Shown: piece after piece, positions 47,673 through 54,732 of the stretch
How positions within the stretch are numbered: position 1 is the first letter of the stretch
Layout of the letters: each line of letters opens with the position of its first letter
Virus record (IMG/VR): IMGVR_UViG_3300010885_044183
Span: 1-54,732 of that record
DNA from: a virus
DNA length: 54,732 bases
Reading direction: 5' to 3' (one strand)
The notes under the pieces: generated by a model
What the model saw: the letters and a program-made list of their open reading frames with translations, nothing else
Database searches by the model: none
What the model was told of the DNA's origin: nothing
Translations under genes and position numbers: made by a program

Positions 47673-48884
47673 TTAAAGTTGCGAATCTTGCACGGTCATT
47701 ATCGTTGAATCCCAGTTCAGAGCCGCGCCGCCCGCATCGTTGTATTCCGCAACCCATGTATACGTGCGGGAGATACCGCGACCGGGATCATCTGGCGCGT
47801 CACCCGTCAGCGTTATTTTGCCGAAAGTAAATGCCATGAATGCGGAGTTGTTTGTGGTGTCCTCCGCAACCGCAACGATCAACGAGATGCGTGTTTGGGC
47901 GTCGAACAGAGCTTGCAGCGTCACGGAGTCGAAGAAGGCTGTGAAGGTGCCGGACACCTTGGTGCTGTTACGAGATATGTCCGGTGCGCTATTGCTTGCG
48001 ATCACAGGACCGGTATGCTGCCCGCCGCTGTCGATCGTAAAATTCACGCCAGTGGCGATGGCTTGCGCAGCCCCATTCACATACAGCTTGCCGTTGACTG
48101 CGGTCATCTCGCGGAAGGTCGGTTCCGTTGGCGTCGTCAGCACGCGAGCGCCGGTGGCTGTGCGCGAGATCTGAAGGAAGTCCGCCTTGAATGTAGCGTT
48201 GCCGGTTGCAGGCAGAGCCACATCGATCTTGTTGATGCGCGCATCGGCGAAGACCTCTGAGCGAGACAGGTCGGAATACCACTCTTCGATCGTGAAGTAG
48301 TCGTTCGTCTGGCTGGAGACCGGAGCAATGGACTTTTTGCCGAACACAGTCACCGTCGATGAGGCGATCGGACCCTCAGCCACAGCCGTGGTGCCATTCA
48401 GCGTAACAAAGGTGATCACCGTTGCGGTGACCGCAGTGGCCAGGAAGTTGTTGTCGCGATTCACCGCGTTGACGTAGGTGCCTGCCGTTATCCGGAACAC
48501 ATCGCCAACCTTGATGCCACCAGCAAGGAAGTCACCCGCTGAGCGCGTGAGGGTGTATGGTCCTGTGCCTGCGATCGTGAGCGACAGAGTTGTGAGAGCT
48601 GTGGTGGCGGTGAAGTCTTTGCGCAAAATACCCGCGAACAGCAGAGCGAAGGTTTCATTCGAGAGCAAAGAGTCAACCATACCGGTCGGACGCTTCATCC
48701 CCAACCCGACGCCGGTCGACTGCTGATGCGCGGTGATGACGTTAGATTCGAAGGTATCACGCGGTGAGCTGAATACAGAAGAATTCCGCGTCAGCACTGA
48801 GCCACCGGAGCCGCTCGCTGCCGCGCCGAGAGCGGTTTGCTTTTTGATGCTGGTGATCTTATTTATGGTATTTGCAATCGTCAT
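47673..48884 (-). CDS. Major tail tube protein
   Basis: The 403-residue protein starts MTIANTINKITSIKKQTALG and contains SPRDTFESNVITAHQQSTGVG, DYFTIEEWYSDLSRSEVFADARINKID and TFTAFFDSVTLQALFDAQTRISLI. It ends GISRTYTWVAEYND, the pattern of a large siphovirus tail tube protein family. It carries inserted beta domains (about residues 100-190). Hexameric rings of it form the tail tube around the tape measure. AGGAGC precedes the start. It should be one of the most highly expressed late genes. Confidence 0.85.
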   Translation of the reverse strand: MTIANTINKITSIKKQTALGAAASGSGGSVLTRNSSVFSSPRDTFESNVITAHQQSTGVGLGMKRPTGMVDSLLSNETFALLFAGILRKDFTATTALTTLSLTIAGTGPYTLTRSAGDFLAGGIKVGDVFRITAGTYVNAVNRDNNFLATAVTATVITFVTLNGTTAVAEGPIASSTVTVFGKKSIAPVSSQTNDYFTIEEWYSDLSRSEVFADARINKIDVALPATGNATFKADFLQISRTATGARVLTTPTEPTFREMTAVNGKLYVNGAAQAIATGVNFTIDSGGQHTGPVIASNSAPDISRNSTKVSGTFTAFFDSVTLQALFDAQTRISLIVAVAEDTTNNSAFMAFTFGKITLTGDAPDDPGRGISRTYTWVAEYNDAGGAALNWDSTIMTVQDSQL

Positions 48885-48916
48885 GATTTATGCTCCTGTT
48901 AAAATGGTTGCGCTTA

Positions 48917-49282
48917 TCAGTATCTCTTGCGGTCATACTTTGGCTTGTATCCCCGCTCGTACATCCGCGACGGGTATCTCCTTACGTGCTCTTCCATCGA
49001 TTCCTGCGTGCTGCGCCTCACTCTCCCATTCAAGTCTAGAGTGGATCCCTTCGCAGCCTTGCGATAATTATTGAGCGACGCCGTATTCTGCAGGTCAGAG
49101 AGGGCGCTGCTTTGCCCACTTCTGATTCTGTGGCGAAGACTCTTCATGGCTGCTGCCGCATGAAGCCGAGTCATAACGCGATCGCGCCCGCCCAATGGAT
49201 TCCCTACATACACGTATGCGCCACCTGAACGCTTCCGCCTCGCATCAACCGCCGCTGCTCTTGCTGCGTCTGACCATGCCAT
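48917..49282 (-). CDS. Small basic protein with MAWS N-terminal motif (copy 2)
   Basis: This 121-residue basic protein begins MAWSDAARAAAVDARRKR, the motif shared with 5214-5441, 49689-49925 and 50752-51099. The remainder has RVMTRLHAAAAMKSLRHRIRSG and a very basic end (YERGYKPKYDRKRY). The site AGGAGC lies upstream. It sits between tail terminator and tail tube genes. It could be a minor virion protein or a DNA-binding passenger. No known domain is visible. Confidence 0.6.
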   Translation of the reverse strand: MAWSDAARAAAVDARRKRSGGAYVYVGNPLGGRDRVMTRLHAAAAMKSLRHRIRSGQSSALSDLQNTASLNNYRKAAKGSTLDLNGRVRRSTQESMEEHVRRYPSRMYERGYKPKYDRKRY

Positions 49283-49284
49283 GA

Positions 49285-49689
49285 TTATGCTCCTATATTT
49301 GAAAAGTAATTGATGCGGACTGGCACGTGCCAGCGGTCGATGTCTTGCTGGCCGGACATTATGTAAGGCTCTCGGTCGATCATCAGCGTCACGCCCGACG
49401 CCGTCAGCGACAAGCCGCGAGGGAAGTGCTCAGCCAACAGCTTCGCCCGCGCTTCTGCTGCGCCCGCCCCTGCGTTCGGTGGATAGAACAGCGACACTTG
49501 GAATACGCCTGTCAGCCGGTGGAAGCTCCCGAACACAGGATTCTCCGGCTGCGCCCGAAGCAAGTAGCACCGCTGGAACGGGGTGCCCGCCACAGGCGTG
49601 TAGGCTGCATTCTCGTGTGCAGTAGCCATTGCCGGCGACAGCAGAGCGAGACGCGTCTCAAGTGCAGCGCGGATAGCGGATTCGCTCAT
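49285..49689 (-). CDS. Tail terminator/completion protein, DUF4128 family
   Basis: The 134-residue protein fits the DUF4128 pattern: IRAALETRLALLSPAMATAHEN, FQRCYLLRAQPENPVFGS, GVFQVSLFYPPNAGAGAAEARAKLLAEHF and DRWHVPVRINYFS. Members resemble lambda gpU-like tail terminators. It would cap the tail tube for joining to the head. The start overlaps the upstream stop (TAATG). Confidence 0.82.
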   Translation of the reverse strand: MSESAIRAALETRLALLSPAMATAHENAAYTPVAGTPFQRCYLLRAQPENPVFGSFHRLTGVFQVSLFYPPNAGAGAAEARAKLLAEHFPRGLSLTASGVTLMIDREPYIMSGQQDIDRWHVPVRINYFSNIGA

Positions 49690-49925
49690 TACGCAAAATT
49701 CCCGAACTTATTGAAGCTGCCGAAACCCTTGCGCCCATACTTTGGAGTCTGCCTCGGAATCACGACTTTGCCGTAATGGTCTATGTACCCATGCTTCTGC
49801 TTGATCGCCTTCAGCGTCTGCTGAAATGCATTCTGCGCCCGTTCCGGAGGATTCACACCCCATTTGGCGTAATGCGCTTTTCTTGCGATTGCCGCCGCCG
49901 CTCTTGCCGCCTCAGACCACGCCAT
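49689..49925 (-). CDS. Small basic protein with MAWS N-terminal motif (copy 3)
   Basis: This 78-residue protein begins MAWSEAARAAAAIARKAHYAKWG. It continues with AFQQTLKAIKQKHGYIDHYGK and a Gly/Phe/Lys-rich end (YGRKGFGSFNKFGNFA). GGAGG lies six bases before the ATG. Its start region overlaps the HK97-gp10-like gene by 14 bp. The function is unknown; the shared N-terminus links it to the three other MAWS proteins. Confidence 0.6.
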   Translation of the reverse strand: MAWSEAARAAAAIARKAHYAKWGVNPPERAQNAFQQTLKAIKQKHGYIDHYGKVVIPRQTPKYGRKGFGSFNKFGNFA

Positions 49926-50379
49926 TTTTGACCTCCGTCGCCGCTTTGTCTATGATCGGCTGAAACTCAGCCACCGTTATCGCCACCATTCCGGCTGGTG
50001 CCTGTTTGCTCCACCCAGTCTCCAAGCGGATCGCATAGGGCAGATTGTTGACGAGGTAATGCTTCGTCGCCATTCGAGCCGCACCCGCCACGCCCGCCGC
50101 GAGACGCTCCGTGGATGCCCGCCCCGTTGCATCGATGTCGGGCAGCTCTCCCGAGGGCAGTCCTGCGCCCGCTAAGTTGCCGTATTGCCAGTTGGCGCGG
50201 AACCGCCCGCCCACATAGCCTTTGGGCGGAGGGCGTTTCCAGAGAGTGCCATCACCCACCGGCGACCGCTCCACGAGGCGCGTGCCGAAATCCAGTATCA
50301 CCTTGCGCACCACGGCGTCCGAATTCGCGATGCCGCCATTGATCCATTTGCGCATGTCGAGCGAGAAGCGAGAGCTCAT
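49912..50379 (-). CDS. HK97 gp10-like tail component
   Basis: The 155-residue protein has the family layout: VRKVILDFGTRLVERSPVGDGTLWKRPPPKGYVGGRFRANWQYG read in parts, LVNNLPYAIRLETGWSKQAPAGMVAITVAEF, and a C-terminal helix. The conserved SPVxTGxxRANW-type block and NxxPYAxxLExGxSxQAP-type block are both present. It acts at the head-tail joint or as a tail completion factor. Confidence 0.85.
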   Translation of the reverse strand: MSSRFSLDMRKWINGGIANSDAVVRKVILDFGTRLVERSPVGDGTLWKRPPPKGYVGGRFRANWQYGNLAGAGLPSGELPDIDATGRASTERLAAGVAGAARMATKHYLVNNLPYAIRLETGWSKQAPAGMVAITVAEFQPIIDKAATEVKNGVV

Positions 50380-50750
50380 CAGACGCCCCTCAGTTGCAAG
50401 TCATACAGGACAGGCGTGCCCGCTGGCGCGACCTTCACCACCCGCTTCACGGAATACGTCACAGTTCCGACCACCACATCATCACTCGTAGTCGGCGCAA
50501 CTGCTACGGATGGCGACATCAGACACCGCTGATCACCCTGCTGCACAAGGGTGCCATCAATATCGCGCTGCGCATAGTCCAACAGCACCGCCGCCGCTGC
50601 GTAAGTCGCCGGAGTGTCCGGAGTGCTGATGCCAGTTGCGGGGTCGTAAGTTGGCGCGCTGGTGGATGGGCGCGAGAGCGTGACTGTTCGCCCGAACTGC
50701 CCGAGCAGTCGGTTCGCAGTGGCAGCGGTCTTGGGGTAGTCGAATGCCAT
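50379..50750 (-). CDS. Head closure/stopper-type connector protein
   Basis: This 123-residue beta-rich protein has GQFGRTVTLSRPSTSAP, ATYAAAAVLLDYAQRDIDGTLVQQGDQRCLMSP and VVVGTVTYSVKRVVKVAPAGTPVLYDLQLR. The segment IDGTLVQQGD is characteristic of phage stopper (head-tail joining) proteins that plug the connector after packaging. Gene order adaptor - MAWS protein - stopper - gp10-like - terminator fits. AAGGGGCGC precedes the ATG. Confidence 0.75.
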   Translation of the reverse strand: MAFDYPKTAATANRLLGQFGRTVTLSRPSTSAPTYDPATGISTPDTPATYAAAAVLLDYAQRDIDGTLVQQGDQRCLMSPSVAVAPTTSDDVVVGTVTYSVKRVVKVAPAGTPVLYDLQLRGV

Positions 50751-50751
50751 C

Positions 50752-51099
50752 TCAGCGCCCCTTCACCTTGAATCTTTGTATTGCATCCATGCGCGCGCGG
50801 CTATCCAGGACGCGGAAGCCTTTGCCTCCAACTTTGACAGACGCCCCATAATCATTCATATGATATGGCGATTTCTTGAGTTTGATGTGAGTAGCGGCAA
50901 CCTTTGCCCCAAGGAAAGGGTGCGCCCCTTTATGCCCCATCCCATGCTTGCCCTTCACCATCTCCCAGCCGGAGACCTGCCCAAAGCGCATTCCAGAAAT
51001 TGGTCGATTGAGCTTGACCAGATCTCCAATTCCCGCTCCGAGTCTGCGCTGCCGCCGCACCTCAACTGCCGCCGCCCGCGCTGCATCAGACCAAGCCAT
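50752..51099 (-). CDS. Small basic protein with MAWS N-terminal motif (copy 4)
   Basis: The 115-residue protein begins MAWSDAARAAAVEVRRQRRLG. It then has RPISGMRFGQVSGWEMVKGKHGMGHKGAHPFLG and GGKGFRVLDSRARMDAIQRF. It is strongly basic and His/Gly-rich. Between adaptor and stopper genes, it could be a minor virion protein. The N-terminal 16 residues match three other proteins in the genome, but codon choices differ between copies, so selection acts on the peptide. Confidence 0.6.
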   Translation of the reverse strand: MAWSDAARAAAVEVRRQRRLGAGIGDLVKLNRPISGMRFGQVSGWEMVKGKHGMGHKGAHPFLGAKVAATHIKLKKSPYHMNDYGASVKVGGKGFRVLDSRARMDAIQRFKVKGR

Positions 51100-51101
51100 A
51101 A

Positions 51102-51611
51102 TTATCCCCTCATCACTCTTGCGTTAAATGCACCACCAGTAAGATACCGCCGCAGCAACGCATCCTGTGCGCGGTATTGCGTGACCTGCGAAGCATTTGA
51201 ATCATACGTCACGGAAATCGGACCCACCGACTCGGACAGCTTTGCGCGCTCGACATCCGGCGAGAGATCGCCCGCCGCCGCCTTCAGCGCATACTGGATG
51301 CAAGCTGCCACTACCTCGGCTGGAACAGTCGTTATCGCCACCACAGAGCCGTAGGGATCATCCTCGACCTGAACGCCTTGCCTAGGCCAGTCTAGCGTCT
51401 GCGTAGACGACACCCGGAACCCCTTCCAGCGCCCGCGATACGTCTGCTGCATGTAATCGGTTGCGCGCCGCAGCGCCTCTTCCATCTCAGCATTAGACAT
51501 GGTCGCCCAGCGCTCATCCCCGCGCAACGCGATATAGGTGGTGGCATCGGCGACACTCGCATAACTCTCAGCGCCCGCCACGTTTGCCCCAGTCTCAACT
51601 ATCAAGCTCAT
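51102..51611 (-). CDS. Head-tail adaptor protein, DnaT-like (gp6-type) fold
   Basis: The protein (169 aa) has the pattern ETGANVAGAESYASVADATTYIALRGDERWATM read in parts and EEALRRATDYMQQTYRGRWKG. LDWPRQGV, VPAEVVAACIQYALKAAAGDLSPD and a C-terminal helix follow. This is the family annotated as DnaT-like ssDNA-binding in Pfam, though in phages it is the portal adaptor. It attaches the tail connector to the portal. GGGAGAGACG precedes the ATG. Confidence 0.8.
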   Translation of the reverse strand: MSLIVETGANVAGAESYASVADATTYIALRGDERWATMSNAEMEEALRRATDYMQQTYRGRWKGFRVSSTQTLDWPRQGVQVEDDPYGSVVAITTVPAEVVAACIQYALKAAAGDLSPDVERAKLSESVGPISVTYDSNASQVTQYRAQDALLRRYLTGGAFNARVMRG

Positions 51612-51622
51612 CGTCTCTCCCT

Positions 51623-52921
51623 CTATGCCAGCGGATAAGTGCGACCCACTCCGGCCAATGAATAAGTGCGATCCACTCCGGCCAATGAATGAGTCACATC
51701 AATCCCCGCCAGCGGATACTGATCATGCGCAGCCGCCGCACCGGCAACCTGCGACTTCCACACGAACGAATATTGCCTATTCTCGTTCTGCGGAAGCGTA
51801 GCAAAGAATGCTGCGATCGGGGTGATGGCTGCTGGCGGCGCAACAGCAACCTGCGACTTCCACACGACCGAATATTGTCGGTTTTCGTTCTGCGGAAGCG
51901 TAGCAAAGAATGCTGCGATCGGGGTGATGGCTGCTGGCGGCGCTTTAAATACCTGTGCGGCAATCTGCGCAGGATCAGCCTGCGGGGAACCTTTAACAAA
52001 GGGTATTACAGGTGGTGTCTGCCCCGCCGTTTGCGACTTCCATACGACCGAATATTGTCGGTTCTCGTTCTGCGGCGATGCCTGCGTAAATGGCGGGACT
52101 GCACTGGCAACCGTTGGCGGCGTGGAAGCGGGGGGGAAAATTGCAGCAGGCAGAATATCGCTGTAAATCTGCTGTAGCCCGATAACAGGCGGCGGAACCC
52201 ACTGAGCCGATACCGCAGGGGCGGATTGCGATGCCTTGATAACCTGCGCCGCTATTTGCGATGTATCGTCCTGCGATACGCTTCGTGTGAACGAGATTAC
52301 AGGCGGTTTCTGTCCCGCAGTTTGCGACTCCCAAATAGTAGAGTATTGCCGGTTCTCATCCTGCGGAAGCGTGGCGAAAAACGCAGCAATCGGATTTGGA
52401 ACTATTGCTGTCGGCGCTAATGGTTCAAATATCTGCGCGCCAATCTGCGTAGGGTCGCTCTGGGGCGGTGCTAACGTAGTAGCCGGGACTGCGCCCTGAC
52501 CGATAATTACCGGCTCAAATAAAGCGGGTTTTACATCATCGTATGTTTGCTGCTGAACCGAGATAAACGGCGGGACTGCTGTTACAGCAGCGGGCGGCGC
52601 AACCTGCGCCTGAAATATCGTGCTTTTTAAACCTTCAGCAGTCTGGATGGATGCAGCGTGGGTGCCATGCCTGTATTCCTGTGCATTAGCGCCGGGAACC
52701 TGCCCACTGACTAAGGAAGCTAAGAAAAAGCCGATACCCGCTATCAGATTGTAATTAGCAATCTGCGGGCTTGAAGAAAGCGTATTAACAAACGAACCCA
52801 ACGGCCCAGAATTATCTGGAACCAATAGTTTCTGTGTTACAAACTTGGTTTGACGATTGGGCGCAATGCCTCCCGGCACTCCTGCGCCGCGCCCAATTCC
52901 CCGATTTTGACCTCGTGCCAC
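51623..52921 (-). CDS. Tandem-repeat virion protein (PPxI/ENRQYS repeats)
   Basis: The 432-residue Pro/Ala/Gln-rich protein has an N-terminal unique region with one hydrophobic helix (LIAGIGFFLASLVSG). It is followed by repeats built around ENRQYSxVWKSQxAGQxPPVI and ATLPQNENRQYS. The last two full units are 34 residues (102 bp at DNA level) and nearly identical. The C-terminus has three short units of the type LAGVxRTYSLAG. It starts with GTG overlapping the upstream TAG. Similar repeat-rich proteins lie between coat and connector genes in other phages; the role is unknown. Confidence 0.65.
   Translation of the reverse strand: MARGQNRGIGRGAGVPGGIAPNRQTKFVTQKLLVPDNSGPLGSFVNTLSSSPQIANYNLIAGIGFFLASLVSGQVPGANAQEYRHGTHAASIQTAEGLKSTIFQAQVAPPAAVTAVPPFISVQQQTYDDVKPALFEPVIIGQGAVPATTLAPPQSDPTQIGAQIFEPLAPTAIVPNPIAAFFATLPQDENRQYSTIWESQTAGQKPPVISFTRSVSQDDTSQIAAQVIKASQSAPAVSAQWVPPPVIGLQQIYSDILPAAIFPPASTPPTVASAVPPFTQASPQNENRQYSVVWKSQTAGQTPPVIPFVKGSPQADPAQIAAQVFKAPPAAITPIAAFFATLPQNENRQYSVVWKSQVAVAPPAAITPIAAFFATLPQNENRQYSFVWKSQVAGAAAAHDQYPLAGIDVTHSLAGVDRTYSLAGVGRTYPLA
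51746..51949. repeat. Two tandem 102-bp units inside the repeat-protein gene
   Basis: 51746-51847 and 51848-51949 are near-identical direct repeats; differences include ACGAACG/ACGACCG and TTGCCTA/TTGTCGG. More divergent units continue to about 52380. The high similarity suggests recent duplication, so copy number may vary between isolates. Confidence 0.75.
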
Positions 52922-53457
52922 TAGTTAAGAGCTTCCCACGTTGACCAAAGCGGAATTACCGATGGCGCAACCGAAAAAGTAACGCCTATCCACAGACCAG
53001 TTGCAACCGTAGTATCAACCGATACGCTGGCTGTGCTGGTATGCGTCACCACCGTTTGACTTGCCGCAGTAGCCACAGCGCCACCGGACACCCACCGTCC
53101 AGTGCAAACCACAGAAGAGCTAGCGCCAGCAGCAACACCGATAACCCGATGGACCACGTAACACTCATACAAAAATGGCGCAGTCGTAATCGAAGGAACA
53201 TAGTTCTGCGCCCCCGATGCGGTCAACGATGTGCCGCCGATCACCAGCCCGTAACGCGGCGTGATGGTCAGCGTCCCCGCCGCGCCAGTAGTGCATGTTC
53301 CGCCCACCGTCAGTTTGTAAGCCTGACCGACACGCGTAGACATTGCGGGAATTGGCGTGAAAATAGTAGGGACTAATACCGTTTCCGTAATCGCGGTGAT
53401 AGTTGGAAAAGCCGCTGTCGATGCGTCTAACAGCGTCCCTCGGAAGTTTTGGAACAT
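52921..53457 (-). CDS. Hypothetical beta-rich virion protein, 178 aa
   Basis: The product is rich in Thr, Val, Ser and Ala with regular strand patterns (VTHTSTASVSVDTTVATGLWIGVTFSVAP read in parts) and no membrane segment. This is typical of phage decoration or surface proteins that begin MFQNFRGTLLDASTA. GGAGG precedes the ATG. It is followed by the repeat protein and preceded by two more small virion-like genes. Confidence 0.6.
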   Translation of the reverse strand: MFQNFRGTLLDASTAAFPTITAITETVLVPTIFTPIPAMSTRVGQAYKLTVGGTCTTGAAGTLTITPRYGLVIGGTSLTASGAQNYVPSITTAPFLYECYVVHRVIGVAAGASSSVVCTGRWVSGGAVATAASQTVVTHTSTASVSVDTTVATGLWIGVTFSVAPSVIPLWSTWEALN

Positions 53458-53460
53458 GGG

Positions 53461-53685
53461 TTATCCTCCAAAGGTATTATTAATCCAAGTTGCAAACGCC
53501 AAAGCGCCTGCACCAGAGATTGTGAAGTCACCGCTTGTGGTTTGTATCAAATGCAATTGACCATCAATGGTAACTTCTGCCGTGCCATTAGGCTCGCTAA
53601 ACGATGCGGGCTTTTCGGCAACAATACTAGCCTTTGCCTCTTCTGCGGCAGCATAGGCGGTTGAGTAATCGCTTGCAAGGCTCAA
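53461..53685 (-). CDS. Hypothetical protein, about 74 aa
   Basis: The frame is open from 53733 but has no ATG. The most likely start is TTG at 53685, just after the upstream stop and behind GGGAAG; TTG at 53733 would overlap the neighbour by 47 bp. The product has an Ala/Glu helix (TAYAAAEEAKASIVAEKP) and a beta end (GQLHLIQTTSGDFTISGAGALAFATWINN). Its role is unknown and its position suggests a virion protein. Confidence 0.5.
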   Translation of the reverse strand: MSLASDYSTAYAAAEEAKASIVAEKPASFSEPNGTAEVTIDGQLHLIQTTSGDFTISGAGALAFATWINNTFGG

Positions 53686-53686
53686 G

Positions 53687-54154
53687 TTATTCTTCCCAAA
53701 CCATTCCGAACGAGGTATTGGAAGATGCACCAACCACGTTACCGCAACCTATCTGGTTGTAAGTCGTGCCAAGCGCACCCCCAGACACAAACCATTCGCC
53801 ACCAATCGGCAATACAACAACGCCGCCACCGCCTTGTGTGTTCCAGTCTTGCTGATGCAGGCCGGAAGGGGATGCCGCCGAAGTCGGAGTGGTTGTGTAG
53901 GTGTTATACGTAGCAACCGGAGTGATACCGGGACTTGTTGCTACAATGGTTAGAGCGGCTGGCGTTGCGGGCGTATTTGTCACACGCGCCCAACGAGTAG
54001 AATATGAAATCAGGGAGGTATCAGAACCGCCCCATGAAATCATCTTCACTTTTGCAATATTGCCAACCGTCAACATTGTCAAAGTGCCATTATTCAACTG
54101 CGTCGAACTTGCAGTTCCAGCCACACCACGTTGTGCTACAGAAAATTGTGCCAT
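53687..54154 (-). CDS. Hypothetical virion protein, 155 aa
   Basis: The protein begins MAQFSVAQRGVAGTASSTQL and is beta-rich with Gly/Thr-rich loops (DWNTQGGGGVVVLPIGGEWFVSGGA). AAGGAGAAC lies upstream of the ATG. It resembles small capsid-decoration or tail-surface proteins in style, but I do not recognise the family. Confidence 0.55.
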   Translation of the reverse strand: MAQFSVAQRGVAGTASSTQLNNGTLTMLTVGNIAKVKMISWGGSDTSLISYSTRWARVTNTPATPAALTIVATSPGITPVATYNTYTTTPTSAASPSGLHQQDWNTQGGGGVVVLPIGGEWFVSGGALGTTYNQIGCGNVVGASSNTSFGMVWEE

Positions 54155-54168
54155 GATTTAGTTCTCCT

Positions 54169-54513
54169 TTAGGTAGCGCCGGTATAAATGGGAGTTTGGG
54201 GAACCGGCGCTGCCATCCCCGCTTCCATCAACAACTTATGAAAACGCATCTGCTGTTCTGCAAAGCGTTCAATCTTTTGCATGAACGGTTCGCATCCATG
54301 CGTCAACATTCTGGGGCCACACGCCTTGCAAATAGGAGCCATACACTTGTTACACCACGCACCTGATGACTTCCATACCTGCAACTCAATAACACTCTGA
54401 CAATGCGTACATGTGCGAATGTCCGCCTCATGCCGCTTGCTGGCGTTCAAATTCTTGCCATCCATAAGGTAGCCTGCGCCCTTGGTATATGGCGTACCGA
54501 TAACAATGCTCAT
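54169..54513 (-). CDS. Zinc-finger-like protein, 114 aa
   Basis: CTHCQSVIELQVWKSSGAWCNKCMAPICKACG contains four cysteine groups (given here in parts: CTHC, WCNKC, ICKAC), followed by a His/Cys in LTHGCEPF. It probably binds one or two zinc ions. A helical C-terminal part follows (IERFAEQQMRFHKLLMEAGM). Such proteins are common downstream of the coat gene in phages related by gene order. The start overlaps the previous stop (ATGA). Confidence 0.6.
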   Translation of the reverse strand: MSIVIGTPYTKGAGYLMDGKNLNASKRHEADIRTCTHCQSVIELQVWKSSGAWCNKCMAPICKACGPRMLTHGCEPFMQKIERFAEQQMRFHKLLMEAGMAAPVPQTPIYTGAT

Positions 54514-54695
54514 GCTCGCGCCTCATGCTGGTTGTATTGCTTCAATAGCGGCTTTGCAGTAAGCAGGTCGTGCCGAGCAATCAACACGGCCTGCGCCTCG
54601 ATGTAGCGTTTCTGCCGCATCAGATCAAGCGCCGTGGCAATAGCAGCAAGCTCATCATCGTTGCACCGATATTCAAATGTCTGCTGTTTAATCAT
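54510..54695 (-). CDS. Hypothetical protein, 61 aa, spanning the genome junction
   Basis: The protein begins MIKQQTFEYRCNDDELAAIA and forms three short helices (LAAIATALDLMRQKRYIEAQAVLIARH read in parts). Its ATG equals bases 84-86 of the left end and overlaps the LamG-gene stop as ATGA. This shows that translation continues across the ends of the window. The function is unknown. Confidence 0.55.
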   Translation of the reverse strand: MIKQQTFEYRCNDDELAAIATALDLMRQKRYIEAQAVLIARHDLLTAKPLLKQYNQHEARA

Positions 54696-54732
54696 GGCAT
54701 CACGTAGTATTGTTTTACCATCTGCGAGGAAA
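54610..54732. repeat. Terminal direct repeat, right copy
   Basis: This is the exact copy of bases 1-123. It contains the 5' part of the 61-residue gene at 54510-54695 and, at its end, the last bases of the LamG-protein gene. Removing one copy gives a unique genome of 54,609 bp. Confidence 0.95.

Noticed and set aside
1-54732. tRNA genes, CRISPR arrays, insertion sequences, integrase and lysogeny repressor
   Set aside because: I looked for tRNA cloverleafs, regular spaced repeats, transposase motifs and tyrosine/serine recombinase motifs and saw none. A covariance-model scan would be needed to exclude a divergent tRNA.

Overview
This window is a complete, circularly permuted genome of a tailed bacteriophage with siphovirus-type tail genes. 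The first 123 bases recur exactly as the last 123, and one gene (54510-54695) reads through the junction, so the unique genome is 54,609 bp. Every gene I support lies on the minus strand. I see no integrase, excisionase, lysogeny repressor or partition gene, so a lytic lifestyle is the simplest reading. A Gram-negative host is likely: there are two proteins with lipoboxes, a GH108 endolysin and a lambda-like tail-tip module. I cannot name the host genus.

Layout in order of transcription, from high to low coordinates. (1) About 340 bp of non-coding control DNA (33513-33850), just beyond the only convincing intrinsic terminator (33848-33874). (2) An early region of small genes (33512-28848), mostly started from a near-identical AGAAAGGAACTAAAATG ribosome site and carrying repeated structured leaders. 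(3) A nucleotide and base-metabolism cluster (28742-24225): FAD oxidoreductase, small basic protein, ThyX-like protein, HAD phosphatase, DUF6378-like protein, ThyA-fold protein and radical SAM enzyme. This set looks like a candidate DNA-base hypermodification pathway. (4) Replication genes (24215-12279): DEDDh exonuclease, short DnaE-type polymerase, PD-(D/E)XK nuclease, GNAT acetyltransferase, SNF2-type helicase, MazG-like protein, a conserved DNA-metabolism protein and a primase-helicase. (5) A 300-bp spacer with nested inverted repeats and a promoter candidate. (6) Head genes (11978-2522): small and large terminase, DUF4055 portal, a HExxH metallopeptidase, a MuF-type minor head protein, scaffold and a P22-fold coat protein. 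(7) Across the junction, LamG-containing and repeat-containing virion proteins, head-tail connectors, tail terminator, tail tube protein, tail chaperones with probable frameshifting, tape measure, tip proteins, a J-like tip protein and an S74 fibre (2447-1 and 54695-36184). (8) A lysis cassette (36137-33895) ending at the terminator.

The most unusual signals are these. Four scattered small basic proteins share the N-terminus MAWS[D/E]AAR. The scaffold and coat proteins both carry an N-terminal extension ending in RYMARxGMVL, placed before each family's usual start. A three-hairpin leader RNA occurs twice, with compensatory base changes in one stem. One early ORF contains three in-frame starts, each with its own ribosome site. 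ThyA-fold, ThyX, radical SAM and FAD enzymes sit together. All calls come from reading the sequence; no database search was run.
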